Assembly: GCA_017308515.1 (NCBI GenBank)
Contig: JAFKEN010000011.1
Span: forward strand, 35,316 to 99,315
Reading direction: 5' to 3'
DNA from: Actinomycetales bacterium
Lineage (GTDB): Bacteria > Actinomycetota > Actinomycetes > Actinomycetales > Microbacteriaceae
Length of the DNA: 64,000 nt
The notes beneath the pieces were generated by a model, which had not been told where the DNA came from, made no database searches, and worked only from the letters and a program-made list of their open reading frames with translations. Below, piece after piece: positions 7,552-15,576 of this stretch (position 1 is its first letter; every line of letters starts with the position of its first letter). The position numbers and the translations under genes were made by a program.

Positions 7552-8247
7552 ATGGTCACCACCGTCAGCACCACCCCGTCCCCGGCTCCCGACGCCCCCG
7601 TCGGTGGGCCTCCGCGCCGCTCGCGCGGACCGATCCTCGTCGCGATCATCGCGATCGGTCTGGTCGCCGTGCTCATCGCGGTGGGGGCCACCGTGCTGGC
7701 GATCGATTCGGGCGCCGGAGGGAACGGGACCGAGGGCGGGACGACCACGTCGACCACCGCCGACGACACCACCGCCGACACGAGCGGCACGATCGACGAC
7801 GAGGCGGCGGCGTCCGACAACGTCGCGGCGACGACCGAGTCCCGCCTCCGCTATCTGATCGAGGAGGAGAAGCTGGCACACGACGTCTACGTCACGCTCG
7901 GCGACCTCTGGGGCACGCGGATCTTCGACAACATCGCGCGCAGCGAGACGCAGCACCAGAACGAGGTCGCGACCGTCATGACGGCGCTCGGCGTCGCGGA
8001 TCCCCGCATCGACCAGGTGGGAGTGTTCGCCGACCCCTCGCTCCAGGCGCTCTACGACCGGCTGGTCGCGCAGGGAAGCACCTCGCTCCAGGACGCCTAC
8101 GAGGTGGGCGTCGCGATCGAGGAGCTCGACATCGCCGACCTCAACGCCGACCTCGCCGTGGAGGACGACCCCGCCGTGATCGCCGTCATGCAGAACCTGC
8201 TGAACGGGTCGACGAATCACCTCGCGGCCTTCCAGCGGCAGCTGTAG
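7552..8247 (+). CDS. DUF2202 ferritin-like domain protein, membrane-anchored
   Basis: 231 residues. A cytosolic Pro/Arg stretch leads into one membrane helix (about 25-48), then a long Thr/Asp-rich linker, then a DUF2202 domain. Its helices carry EEKLAHDVYVTL, SETQHQNEV and, near the end, STNHLAAFQRQL: the Glu/His pattern of a ferritin-like four-helix bundle that could bind metal outside the membrane. AGGA lies 10 bp before the ATG; GTG at 7543 is an alternative start. The CsoR/CstR-like palindrome just upstream suggests control by copper or reactive sulfur. Binding of iron or copper is inferred, and no enzymatic reaction is established. Confidence 0.85.
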   Translation: MVTTVSTTPSPAPDAPVGGPPRRSRGPILVAIIAIGLVAVLIAVGATVLAIDSGAGGNGTEGGTTTSTTADDTTADTSGTIDDEAAASDNVAATTESRLRYLIEEEKLAHDVYVTLGDLWGTRIFDNIARSETQHQNEVATVMTALGVADPRIDQVGVFADPSLQALYDRLVAQGSTSLQDAYEVGVAIEELDIADLNADLAVEDDPAVIAVMQNLLNGSTNHLAAFQRQL

Positions 8248-8320
8248 GGGGTCGTGCGGCACTCGAAAGCGCTGATCAGGTGCGGTTTCGAATGTCGGGG
8301 GTGGGTGATCCACTGGGGGT

Positions 8321-9490
8321 ATGGAAGCCCCCGAGCAGGTCGCCGTCGAGGGGCTCATCGACGCCCTCGTGGCGACCGATCGGGCGATCGCCGAGCTGAC
8401 CGCCGTGCGGGCGGCGACGCTCGACCTGCTGCGCCGAACCGCGCGCGACGAGATGGCGCTGCGCTCGCTGCGGGCCGAGATCGGCTGCGCCACCCGCGCC
8501 CCCGAGCGCTCGGTCGATCGCGAGCTCGACGAGGCCTTCGCGCTCGCCGAGCGGCTGCCCGCGACCCGCGAGGCGCTCGCCGAGGGGCGCATCACGGTGC
8601 GGCACGCGCGCGTGCTCGTGCGGGAGGCGATCGGCCTCGCCGACGCGCTGCGGCCGGAGTGGGAGCGGCGGGCGCTGCGCGAGACCCACCGCTCCACGGG
8701 CGACTTCGCGCGCACCGTGCGGCGGCTGCGCGACCGGCTCGCGCCCGAGTCCGCGATCGAGCGGCACCGCGCGGCGCGTGAGCGGGCCGACGTGGTGCTC
8801 GAGTCCGACCGCGACGGCATGGCGTGCCTCGTCGCGACGCTGCCCGCGCCCGAGGCGGTCGCCGTGCACGCCCGCGTCGACGACGCCGCCCGCGACCGGG
8901 TGCGCGCCGAGCCGGGGCTGCCGATCGGGGTGGCGCGCGCCGAGGTGTTCGCCGACCTGCTGCTGGACCGCCGGCCCGCCGGGTCGCGGCTCGGCCAGGT
9001 GCGCGCGACGGTCGTCGTGACGGTTCCGGCGCTCACCCTGCTGGGCCGCGGCGACGAGCCCGCCGAGCTGGTCGGGCACGGCCCGATCGACCCGGCGACC
9101 GCCGCGGAGCTCGCGGCCGACGCCCCCGAACTGCGACGGCTGCTCACCGACCCGCACAGCGGCGCGCCGCTCGCGCTCGGCCGCGAGCGCTACCGGCCCT
9201 CCTCCGACCTGCGGCTCTGGCTGCGCCTGCGCGACGCGCGCTGCCGCTTCGCCGGCTGCGGCCGGCGCGCCGAGGCCTCCGATGTGGATCACGTGCGCGA
9301 CTGGGCGCGGGGCGGCACCACCGACGCCGCCAACCTGCTGACCCTGTGCCGGGGCCATCACCGGCTCAAGCACACCTCCAGCTGGTCGGCCTCGCCGCCG
9401 AGCCGTGGCGGGCGCGTCGTGGAGTGGGTGTCGCCGCTCGGGCGCCGCTACCGCTCGGTGTCGTCGGGCTCCGACCCGGATCCGCCCTGA
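8321..9490 (+). CDS. DUF222 and HNH endonuclease domain protein
   Basis: 389 residues. The N-terminal two thirds form the helical DUF222 region (LIDALVATDRAIAEL through the ALAEGRITVRHARVL segment). The C-terminus is an HNH nuclease: ARCRFAGCGRRA, then DVDHVRDWARGG, then NLLTLCRGHHRLKH, with the expected Asp-His, Asn and His-His-x-x-Lys-His positions. Such proteins occur in many copies in Actinobacteria, often near mobile DNA, and their role is not settled. The 3' end overlaps the convergent TPR gene by 43 bp. Confidence 0.9.
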   Translation: MEAPEQVAVEGLIDALVATDRAIAELTAVRAATLDLLRRTARDEMALRSLRAEIGCATRAPERSVDRELDEAFALAERLPATREALAEGRITVRHARVLVREAIGLADALRPEWERRALRETHRSTGDFARTVRRLRDRLAPESAIERHRAARERADVVLESDRDGMACLVATLPAPEAVAVHARVDDAARDRVRAEPGLPIGVARAEVFADLLLDRRPAGSRLGQVRATVVVTVPALTLLGRGDEPAELVGHGPIDPATAAELAADAPELRRLLTDPHSGAPLALGRERYRPSSDLRLWLRLRDARCRFAGCGRRAEASDVDHVRDWARGGTTDAANLLTLCRGHHRLKHTSSWSASPPSRGGRVVEWVSPLGRRYRSVSSGSDPDPP

Positions 9491-10107
9491 GGCACCGTCT
9501 CGAGGGTCGCGTCGACATCGCCCTCCGCCTCCGCCTCGTCGCCGACGAGCGCCTCCGCGTAGCCGCGCAGCGAGCGCTGGTAGCTCGGCAGGTGCGGGGC
9601 GAGCGCGAGCAGGGTCGCGCGCAGGGCCTCCGCCTCCCGGCCGAGGTCGTGCAGGGTCAACGCGCGGAAGGCCTCGAGCGCGTCGCCGTAGCCGTCGATC
9701 TCGGTGTCGCGCGCGGTTGCGGCGGCGCCGCCGGATCCGATCGGCCGGGTCGCCTCGAGCCGCTCGACGGCGACGCGGTCGGCCTCCGCGTCGAGCAGCG
9801 TGAGCGACTCCTCGGCGCGCCCGAGATTGCGCAGGGTGCTGCCGTACTGGATCACGAGCTGCGTGCGCTCGACCCCGCTCAGCCCGCCCTCCGCATCGTC
9901 GCGCTCGAGGGCGCGCGCGTAGAACTCCGCCGCGCCGGACTCGTCGCCCGTCGAGTCCCGCGCACCGCCGCGCTGCCAGAGCGCCCGGGGATCGTCGTCG
10001 GGCAGTTCGGCGGCGAGCGTGTCGATCCGGGCCACGAGCTCCGCGGGGTCGAGCTCATCGGCCCGCTCCCACACCGCGTCGATGCGGCGCATCCAGTCCT
10101 GGTGCAT
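9448..10107 (-). CDS. Tetratricopeptide repeat protein (TPR_5-like)
   Basis: 219 residues, cytosolic, with no signal peptide. The segments LWQRGGARDSTGDESGAAEFYARAL and QLVIQYGSTLRNLG match the pattern of the actinobacterial TPR_5 group, a single protein-protein interaction superhelix. The later part is Ala/Leu-rich helix with an acidic tail. The start at 10105-10107 is preferred because the longer frame is Arg/Cys-rich and unlike a protein. A weak CAGACT box lies 6 nt upstream, so it may be leaderless. It is divergent from clpP1. No partner can be named. Confidence 0.8.
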   Translation of the reverse strand: MHQDWMRRIDAVWERADELDPAELVARIDTLAAELPDDDPRALWQRGGARDSTGDESGAAEFYARALERDDAEGGLSGVERTQLVIQYGSTLRNLGRAEESLTLLDAEADRVAVERLEATRPIGSGGAAATARDTEIDGYGDALEAFRALTLHDLGREAEALRATLLALAPHLPSYQRSLRGYAEALVGDEAEAEGDVDATLETVPQGGSGSEPDDTER

Positions 10108-10127
10108 CCCACCAGTCTGCCCCGTGC

Positions 10128-10138
10128 CGCTGAATGCG
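10128..10138. promoter_or_regulatory. Possible ClgR operator
   Basis: CGCTGAATGCG resembles the ClgR consensus CGC-Y-N-A-N-R-GCG with one mismatch (T at the R position). ClgR activates clpP1P2 in several actinobacteria. It lies 250 bp before clpP1 but only 20 bp before the TPR gene, so its target is uncertain. Confidence 0.3.
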
Positions 10139-10218
10139 CTCGGAGGGCTTGCGCTCACGGTCGCGGCTGTGGGATGGCGCGGCGCGATCCCGCACGCCCG
10201 CCCGGCGTCCACCGTGGC

Positions 10219-10262
10219 GACCGAGCAGCCCGCACGACACGACCGAGCAGCCCGCACGACAC
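10219..10262. repeat. Two tandem 22-bp repeats upstream of clpP1
   Basis: The unit GACCGAGCAGCCCGCACGACAC occurs twice without a gap, followed by the first six bases of a third copy. It lies in the 280-bp non-coding stretch between the TPR gene and clpP1. A TAGATT box at 10312-10317 is a possible clpP1 -10. Confidence 0.85.
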
Positions 10263-10387
10263 GACCGATCTGCCGCCAGCGAACACGGCCGAGGCGGGTG
10301 TCGGCCCGTCGGTAGATTCGATCGCGACATCGAGTTGGCGCCGTCGACACGACCGGGCGCACTTCGAACGACAAGGAGTCCCACCCC

Positions 10388-10975
10388 ATGGCCGACACGC
10401 CATTCCCGCCGAGCGTCTTCGACCGTCTCCTCAAGGACCGCATCATCTGGCTCGGCTCCGAGGTGCGCGACGACAACTCCAACGAGATCTCCGCGAAGCT
10501 GCTGCTGCTCGCCGCCGAGGACCCGGACAAGGACATCTACCTCTACATCAACTCGCCCGGCGGCTCGATCACGGCCGGCATGGCGATCTACGACACGATG
10601 CAGTTCATCCCGAACGACGTCGTCACGGTCGGCATCGGCATGGCCGCATCCATGGGGCAGCTGCTGCTGACCGCTGGCACCAAGGGCAAGCGCTACATCA
10701 CCCCGAACGCGCGCGTGCTGCTGCACCAGCCGCACGGCGGATTCGGCGGCACCTCGAGCGACATCCAGACCCAGGCGGCGCTCATCCTCGACATGAAGAA
10801 GCGCCTCGCCGAGATCACCGCCGCGCAGACCGGCAAGAGCGTCGAGCAGATCAACGCCGACGGCGACCGCGACCGCTGGTTCAACGCCGAGGAGGCGCTC
10901 GAGTACGGATTCGTGGATCACATCCGCGCCTCCGCCAGCGACGTCGTCGGCGGCGCCGGCACCGGTAGCAAGTAA
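10388..10975 (+). CDS. clpP1: ATP-dependent Clp protease proteolytic subunit (first copy)
   Basis: 195 residues, the usual ClpP length. The Ser-His-Asp triad is visible: GMAASMGQ (Ser88), LLHQPHGG (His113) and DGDRDRW (Asp162). The oxyanion-loop signature SPGGS is at about 56-60. It forms the degradation chamber with ClpP2 and takes unfolded substrates from ClpX, ClpC or both. AAGGAG lies 8 bp before the ATG. In actinobacteria ClpP1 and ClpP2 assemble into a mixed tetradecamer, and the tandem order here fits that. It is followed by a 100-bp spacer with direct repeats and then clpP2. Confidence 0.97.
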   Translation: MADTPFPPSVFDRLLKDRIIWLGSEVRDDNSNEISAKLLLLAAEDPDKDIYLYINSPGGSITAGMAIYDTMQFIPNDVVTVGIGMAASMGQLLLTAGTKGKRYITPNARVLLHQPHGGFGGTSSDIQTQAALILDMKKRLAEITAAQTGKSVEQINADGDRDRWFNAEEALEYGFVDHIRASASDVVGGAGTGSK

Positions 10976-10988
10976 CCCGCTCCGAGAG

Positions 10989-11056
10989 CACCGAGCCTCA
11001 GGAACGCACCGAGCCTCAGGAACACAGAGCCTCAGGAACACAGAGCTTCAGGAACT
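10989..11056. repeat. Four direct repeats between clpP1 and clpP2
   Basis: The core GAGCCTCAGGAAC recurs four times (GAGCTTCAGGAAC in the last) with units of 18, 18, 16 and 16 bp. The array fills most of the intercistronic gap and ends 20 bp before the clpP2 start. Confidence 0.9.
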
Positions 11057-11076
11057 AGAGAGAGAACCCAGCACTC

Positions 11077-11766
11077 ATGGAGACCCCGAACTTCACCTCC
11101 GGCGGCGACGCCCTCGCGACCCTGCCGGGCGGCGGCGCCACCCGGATGCCGGGCTCGCGCTACATCCTGCCCAGCTTCGAGGAGCGCACGGCCTACGGCT
11201 TCAAGCGCCAGGACCCGTACGCGAAGCTCTTCGAGGACCGCATCATCTTCCTCGGCGTGCAGGTCGACGACGCCTCGGCCGACGACATCATGGCCCAGCT
11301 GCTCGTGCTGGAGAGCCAGGATCCGGACCGCGACATCGTCATGTACATCAACAGCCCCGGCGGCTCGTTCACGGCCATGACCGCGATCTACGACACGATG
11401 CAGTACATCCGCCCGCAGATCCAGACGGTGTGCCTCGGCCAGGCGGCCTCGGCCGCAGCCGTGATCCTCGCGGCCGGCACGCCCGGCAAGCGCCTGGCGC
11501 TGCCCAACTCGCGGGTGCTGATCCACCAGCCGGCGTTCGGCGAGGCCGGGCGCGGGCAGGCGAGCGACATCGAGATCCAGGCGGCCGAGGTGCTGCGGCT
11601 GCGCACCTGGCTCGAGGAGACCCTCGCGAACCACTCGAACAAGGATCAGCAGCAGGTGCACGACGACATCGAGCGCGACAAGATCCTGGATGCCGCGGGC
11701 GCCCTCGAGTACGGCCTGATCGACCAGGTGCTGTCGAGCCGCAAGACGACGCCGGCGCTCAAGTAG
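11077..11766 (+). CDS. clpP2: ATP-dependent Clp protease proteolytic subunit (second copy)
   Basis: 229 residues, with an N-terminal extension of about 30 residues compared with ClpP1, which may be a propeptide. The triad is GQAASAAA (Ser125), LIHQPAFG (His150) and DIERDK (Asp201), and SPGGS is retained. It pairs with ClpP1 in the mixed Clp protease. AGAGAGAACC upstream is a poor ribosome site, so translation may depend on coupling or on the repeat-containing leader. The gene ends in a strong hairpin shared with the convergent copper cluster. Confidence 0.96.
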   Translation: METPNFTSGGDALATLPGGGATRMPGSRYILPSFEERTAYGFKRQDPYAKLFEDRIIFLGVQVDDASADDIMAQLLVLESQDPDRDIVMYINSPGGSFTAMTAIYDTMQYIRPQIQTVCLGQAASAAAVILAAGTPGKRLALPNSRVLIHQPAFGEAGRGQASDIEIQAAEVLRLRTWLEETLANHSNKDQQQVHDDIERDKILDAAGALEYGLIDQVLSSRKTTPALK

Positions 11767-11796
11767 GCGCGGCGGGCGGCGCGCCCGAGATACGGT

Positions 11797-11834
11797 GGAG
11801 GCCGGGTCATCCTCTCGGGGATGGCCCGGCCTCC
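11797..11834. terminator. Hairpin between clpP2 and the convergent copper genes
   Basis: GGAGGCCGGGTCATC pairs with GATGGCCCGGCCTCC (15 bp, one T-G wobble) around an 8-nt loop. Its place between convergent operons suggests a bidirectional terminator, although there is no T tract. Confidence 0.7.
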
Positions 11835-11915
11835 GTGCCGTGTCGCGTCACTTCCGACGCGAGGCCGCTCCCGACGCGACGCCGCTGCCGGTGCGAGGGC
11901 GCTCCGGGCGTCGGG

Positions 11916-12599
11916 TCACTCCGGTCGGCGGCGCGCCGCGACCAAGACCGCCGCGGTGACCCCGGCCGCGATGAGCACCGCGAGCACGGCGACGACGATC
12001 CAGACGACGTCGTCACCCGCGCCGCCGCCCGTCGCCGCGTCGCCCCCGCCGGGCGGGACCGCGTCGGTCGCGCCCGGCGTCGGATTCGCGTCCTCGACCC
12101 CGCAGGCGGGCGCGGCGGCCGCACCGGTCGCGCTCGCCGCGCCCGCCGCGGGCGCGTAGCCGAACGGGATCTCGCCGCTCACCGTGTGGCCGTCGGCGGA
12201 GACCACCTGGTAGCGCAGCGTGTAGTCGCCCGCCCCGCCGAGCGTCACGGGCGAGGCGGTGCGCAGGCTCGCGCCGTCGACCTCGAGGCAGCCGTCGCCG
12301 TAGAAGGCGCCCGCCGCGTCGACGACCTGCAGCGCGAAGCCGTTGCCCTGCCCGGTGACGTCGAGCAGCGTCTCGTTCATCGTCACCGACATCGGTTGTG
12401 CGGCGGTGACGGTGGATCCCGCGGCCGGGTCGGAGGAGACCAGCACGCTGTGCGCGGCGGCACCGGCGGTCGCGGGGAGGCCGGCCGCCGCGGGGAGGTC
12501 GTGCAGCGCGGAGGCGCCGAGCGCGGCCGGAGCCGCGATCGACGCCCCGGCCAGGGCGAGGGCCAGCGCCCCCGCCCCGGCCAGGACGCCGCGGATCAC
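11916..12599 (-). CDS. copC: CopC-domain copper-binding protein, membrane-anchored
   Basis: 227 residues. A signal peptide is followed by a CopC (YobA) domain from about residue 50: AAAHSVLVSSDPAAGSTV at its start, and SADGHTVSGEIPFGY in its second half. The first His after the signal and the later DGH fit the copper site of CopC proteins. A low-complexity linker leads to one C-terminal membrane helix and a basic RRR tail that holds it on the outer face. Its ATG overlaps the ycnI stop (ATGA). It acts in extracytoplasmic copper handling or export to cuproenzymes. Confidence 0.92.
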   Translation of the reverse strand: MIRGVLAGAGALALALAGASIAAPAALGASALHDLPAAAGLPATAGAAAHSVLVSSDPAAGSTVTAAQPMSVTMNETLLDVTGQGNGFALQVVDAAGAFYGDGCLEVDGASLRTASPVTLGGAGDYTLRYQVVSADGHTVSGEIPFGYAPAAGAASATGAAAAPACGVEDANPTPGATDAVPPGGGDAATGGGAGDDVVWIVVAVLAVLIAAGVTAAVLVAARRRPE

Positions 12600-13438
12600 G
12601 CGGCCGGCCCCGAGCTTCCGGAGCCGCCCGTGCCCGAGCCGCCGGACGCCGAGCCGCCCGACGCCGCGCCGCTCGCGGCCGGCCGCGGCCGCCGGCCCAC
12701 GATCGCGACGACGAGGGCCGCCGCTCCGAGCACCAGGCCGCCGATGCCGAACACCCGCGCGAGAGCGTCGGGGCCCGAGGAGGAGCCGGAGGCGGTCACG
12801 GTCGCGTCGCCGTGATCCGTGTCGCCGTCGGTCATGCCGTCGCCCGAATCGCCCGCGCCGGCCTCGTCGGTCGTCCCCGCGTCGTGGTGGTGGTCGACGG
12901 GGGCGTCGTTCACGTAGAGCACCGGCGCCGGGTGGTCGGCGCCGTCGGCGGTGTCGGCCCAGTCGACGACGGAGCCGTCGCTGTAGCTCTGGCTCACCGG
13001 CAGCACGATCGAGCCGGTGTCGGGCACCGGTCCGACCGAGAGCTGGAACAGGCCCAGCTCGTCGGGGCCGATGCCGTCGCCCGTCGCGGTGAAGGTCACC
13101 GAGGTGGCCGCGCCGGATCCGTCGCGCCCGATCTCGGAGCTCCAGCCCGGCTGCGCGACGGTCCGCACGCTCGCGAAGGGCGCGTCGGTCAGGGTGACGG
13201 TGATCGCGGTGGTCGAGGCGGACTCCGACTCGGTGGGCACCTTGAAGGTCAGCAGCGGGTAGCTGCCAGGCTCGGCGGTGTTGCCGTCGAGCGTGACGTG
13301 CGCGTTCGCCGCGAGGGGCGCGGTGAGCACGAGGGCGAGTGCCGCGCCGAGCGCGAGCGCGGCGGCGGCGGGCCGGGGCACGCCGCGAAGGCCGGGCACG
13401 CCGCGGGGGCGTGCGGGACGGGGAGATGCAGTGGTCAT
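12596..13438 (-). CDS. ycnI: YcnI family copper protein (DUF1775)
   Basis: 280 residues. After a signal peptide the mature chain starts with AHVTLDGNTAEPGSY. The His at the mature N-terminus is the copper ligand known for YcnI, with a conserved Trp downstream (VVDWAD). A His-rich DHHHDAG patch and a Gly/Asp linker precede a C-terminal membrane helix. The gene leads the cluster with copC and, 157 bp upstream, a His-containing membrane protein. YcnI proteins are thought to chaperone copper outside the cell. Family and topology are clear; the partner is inferred from the cluster. Confidence 0.93.
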   Translation of the reverse strand: MTTASPRPARPRGVPGLRGVPRPAAAALALGAALALVLTAPLAANAHVTLDGNTAEPGSYPLLTFKVPTESESASTTAITVTLTDAPFASVRTVAQPGWSSEIGRDGSGAATSVTFTATGDGIGPDELGLFQLSVGPVPDTGSIVLPVSQSYSDGSVVDWADTADGADHPAPVLYVNDAPVDHHHDAGTTDEAGAGDSGDGMTDGDTDHGDATVTASGSSSGPDALARVFGIGGLVLGAAALVVAIVGRRPRPAASGAASGGSASGGSGTGGSGSSGPAA

Positions 13439-13595
13439 GTCAGTCCGTTCGAGTCGAGCACGTCGAGGCCCGTGAGGCAGGCTCCCGCGGAGATTCCCGC
13501 GAGAGTGGCGGGGCGTCGTCGTGCGCCAGGTGGGGGAGAGCGCCGAGGGGCGCCGCCCGGCGCGTCGCTCGAGACGAACGGTCGGGTCGGCGCGG

Positions 13596-14189
13596 TCAGC
13601 GCGCGAGGGCGAGCACCGGCGGGCCGCGCCGCACTACGGAGTCGGCCAGGCGCGCCGTGCGCGCGCCGCGCCGCGGTCGCGCATCGTGGCGCGGGGTGAG
13701 CGCCGCCGGCACCGGCACGACGCGGAGCTCCGCACTGGCCAGCACCCGCCGCACGAACGGTTCGAGCAGCACCCGCAGGCTCGCGGCCACGCTCCGGTCG
13801 GCGGCGGCGACGAGCGCTATGGTGACGAGGCTCGCGAGGGTGTGGGCGATCCACATCTCCGGTCCGTCGCCGTGCACGTGCGCGCCCGTGACGGTGATGG
13901 TGCCGACCGAGTGGTGGCCGCCGCCCGTGATGGTCGCGTCGGTGCCGAGCACCGAAAACAGCAGGTGGAAGGCCAGCTGCCCGACCGCCACCCCCGCGAC
14001 GACGCGCACGAGGCCGGTGCGCCGCCCGACCGCGACCATGCCGACGAGGCCCGCGAAGACGGTGCCGAGCACGATCGCGAGCGCCGAGGGCACGTGCCCG
14101 CCGCCGAGCGCATGCGACACGGCGGCCGCCAGCGTCGCGGCGACGCCGAGCAGCCAGCCGCGCGCGACGCGGTCGGCGCGGGTCTGCAT
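13596..14189 (-). CDS. Integral membrane protein of the copper cluster, unknown
   Basis: 197 residues with about four membrane helices (GWLLGVAATLAAAVSHAL, ALAIVLGTVFAGLV, VVAGVAVGQLAFHLLF, HTLASLVTIALVAAA). Between the third and fourth lies an outward-facing loop with GGGHHSVG and GAHVHGDGPEMW, rich in His and a Met that could bind copper. It is the first gene of the leftward copC-ycnI set. A TAATCT box 6 nt before the ATG suggests a leaderless transcript. No family name can be given with certainty; a role in copper uptake or efflux is an inference. Confidence 0.75.
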   Translation of the reverse strand: MQTRADRVARGWLLGVAATLAAAVSHALGGGHVPSALAIVLGTVFAGLVGMVAVGRRTGLVRVVAGVAVGQLAFHLLFSVLGTDATITGGGHHSVGTITVTGAHVHGDGPEMWIAHTLASLVTIALVAAADRSVAASLRVLLEPFVRRVLASAELRVVPVPAALTPRHDARPRRGARTARLADSVVRRGPPVLALAR

Positions 14190-14295
14190 GCCCCCAGATT
14201 ACGGGCGACGCGCGCAGGTGCGGTTCGCGCACTCGCGTCGGGGTTCCGGGTTAGGCTCGTGACACGGTTCGGCACCCCGACAGGACGAGGTGGGC

Positions 14296-15576
14296 ATGGC
14301 ACGCATCGGAGAGAGCGCCGACCTGCTCAAGTGCTCCTTCTGCGGGAAGAGCCAGAAGCAGGTCCAGCAGCTCATCGCGGGCCCCGGCGTGTACATCTGC
14401 GACGAGTGCGTCGAGCTGTGCAACGAGATCATCGAGGAGCGCCTCGCCGAGAGCGGCGAGGAGGCCGGCCACGACTTCGACCTCCCGAAGCCGAAGGAGA
14501 TCTTCTCCTTCCTCGAGGAGTACGTCATCGGCCAGGAGCCGGCGAAGAAGGCGCTCTCGGTCGCGGTCTACAACCACTACAAGCGCATCCGCGCGCGCAG
14601 CCAGATCGGCCCCGCCGAGACCACGATCGACGACGTCGAGATCGCGAAGAGCAACATCCTGCTCATCGGTCCGACCGGCTGCGGCAAGACCTACCTCGCC
14701 CAGACCCTCGCGAAGCGTCTCAATGTGCCCTTCGCGGTCGCGGATGCGACTGCGCTCACCGAGGCCGGCTACGTCGGCGAAGACGTCGAGAACATCCTGC
14801 TCAAGCTCATCCAGGCGGCCGACTACGACGTCAAGCGCGCCGAGACGGGGATCATCTACATCGACGAGGTCGACAAGATCGCCCGCAAGGCCGAGAACCC
14901 CTCGATCACGCGCGACGTGTCGGGCGAGGGCGTGCAGCAGGCGCTGCTGAAGATCCTCGAGGGCACGACCGCGTCGGTGCCGCCGCAGGGCGGGCGCAAG
15001 CACCCGCACCAGGAGTTCATCCAGATCGACACGACGAACGTGCTGTTCATCGTGGCCGGTGCCTTCGCGGGCCTGGAGGACATCATCTCCGCGCGCGTCG
15101 GAAAGCGCGGCATCGGCTTCGGCGCCCCGCTGCACTCCAAGCAGGACGAGGCGCAGCTGTTCAGCGAGGTGCTGCCGGAGGACCTGCACAAGTTCGGGCT
15201 GATCCCCGAGTTCATCGGCCGCCTGCCGGTCGTGACGACGGTGACGCCGCTCGACCAGGACGCGCTCATGGAGATCCTGACCGAGCCGAAGAACGCGCTC
15301 GTCAAGCAGTACCAGCGCATGTTCGAGCTCGACGGCGTGGAGCTCGACTTCGAGCGCGACGCCCTCGAGGCGATCGCCGACCTGGCCGTGCTGCGTCAGA
15401 CCGGCGCGCGCGGGCTGCGGGCGATCCTCGAGGAGGTGCTCGGGCCGATCATGTTCGAGGTGCCCTCCAGCGAGGAGGTCGCGCGGGTCGTCGTCACGCG
15501 CGACGCCGTCATCGACAACGCGGCGCCGACGATCGTGCCGCGCTCGCAGATCCGCCCGGCCGAGAAGAGCGCCTGA
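14296..15576 (+). CDS. clpX: ATP-dependent Clp protease ATP-binding subunit ClpX
   Basis: 426 residues. The N-terminal zinc domain has Cys13, Cys16, Cys35 and Cys38 (CSFC and CDEC). The AAA+ module follows: Walker A GPTGCGKT (125-132), Walker B IIYIDE (186-191), the pore loop GYVGED, and the IGF-like loop RGIGFG that docks onto ClpP. It unfolds tagged substrates and feeds them to the ClpP1P2 chamber. The ATG at 14296 is preferred to GTG at 14290 because homologues begin MARIGE. It is separated from clpP1P2 by the copper genes on the opposite strand. Confidence 0.98.
   Translation: MARIGESADLLKCSFCGKSQKQVQQLIAGPGVYICDECVELCNEIIEERLAESGEEAGHDFDLPKPKEIFSFLEEYVIGQEPAKKALSVAVYNHYKRIRARSQIGPAETTIDDVEIAKSNILLIGPTGCGKTYLAQTLAKRLNVPFAVADATALTEAGYVGEDVENILLKLIQAADYDVKRAETGIIYIDEVDKIARKAENPSITRDVSGEGVQQALLKILEGTTASVPPQGGRKHPHQEFIQIDTTNVLFIVAGAFAGLEDIISARVGKRGIGFGAPLHSKQDEAQLFSEVLPEDLHKFGLIPEFIGRLPVVTTVTPLDQDALMEILTEPKNALVKQYQRMFELDGVELDFERDALEAIADLAVLRQTGARGLRAILEEVLGPIMFEVPSSEEVARVVVTRDAVIDNAAPTIVPRSQIRPAEKSA

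Noticed and set aside
10219..11056. CRISPR-like array near clpP
   Set aside because: The repeats are directly tandem with no unique spacers and there are no cas genes.
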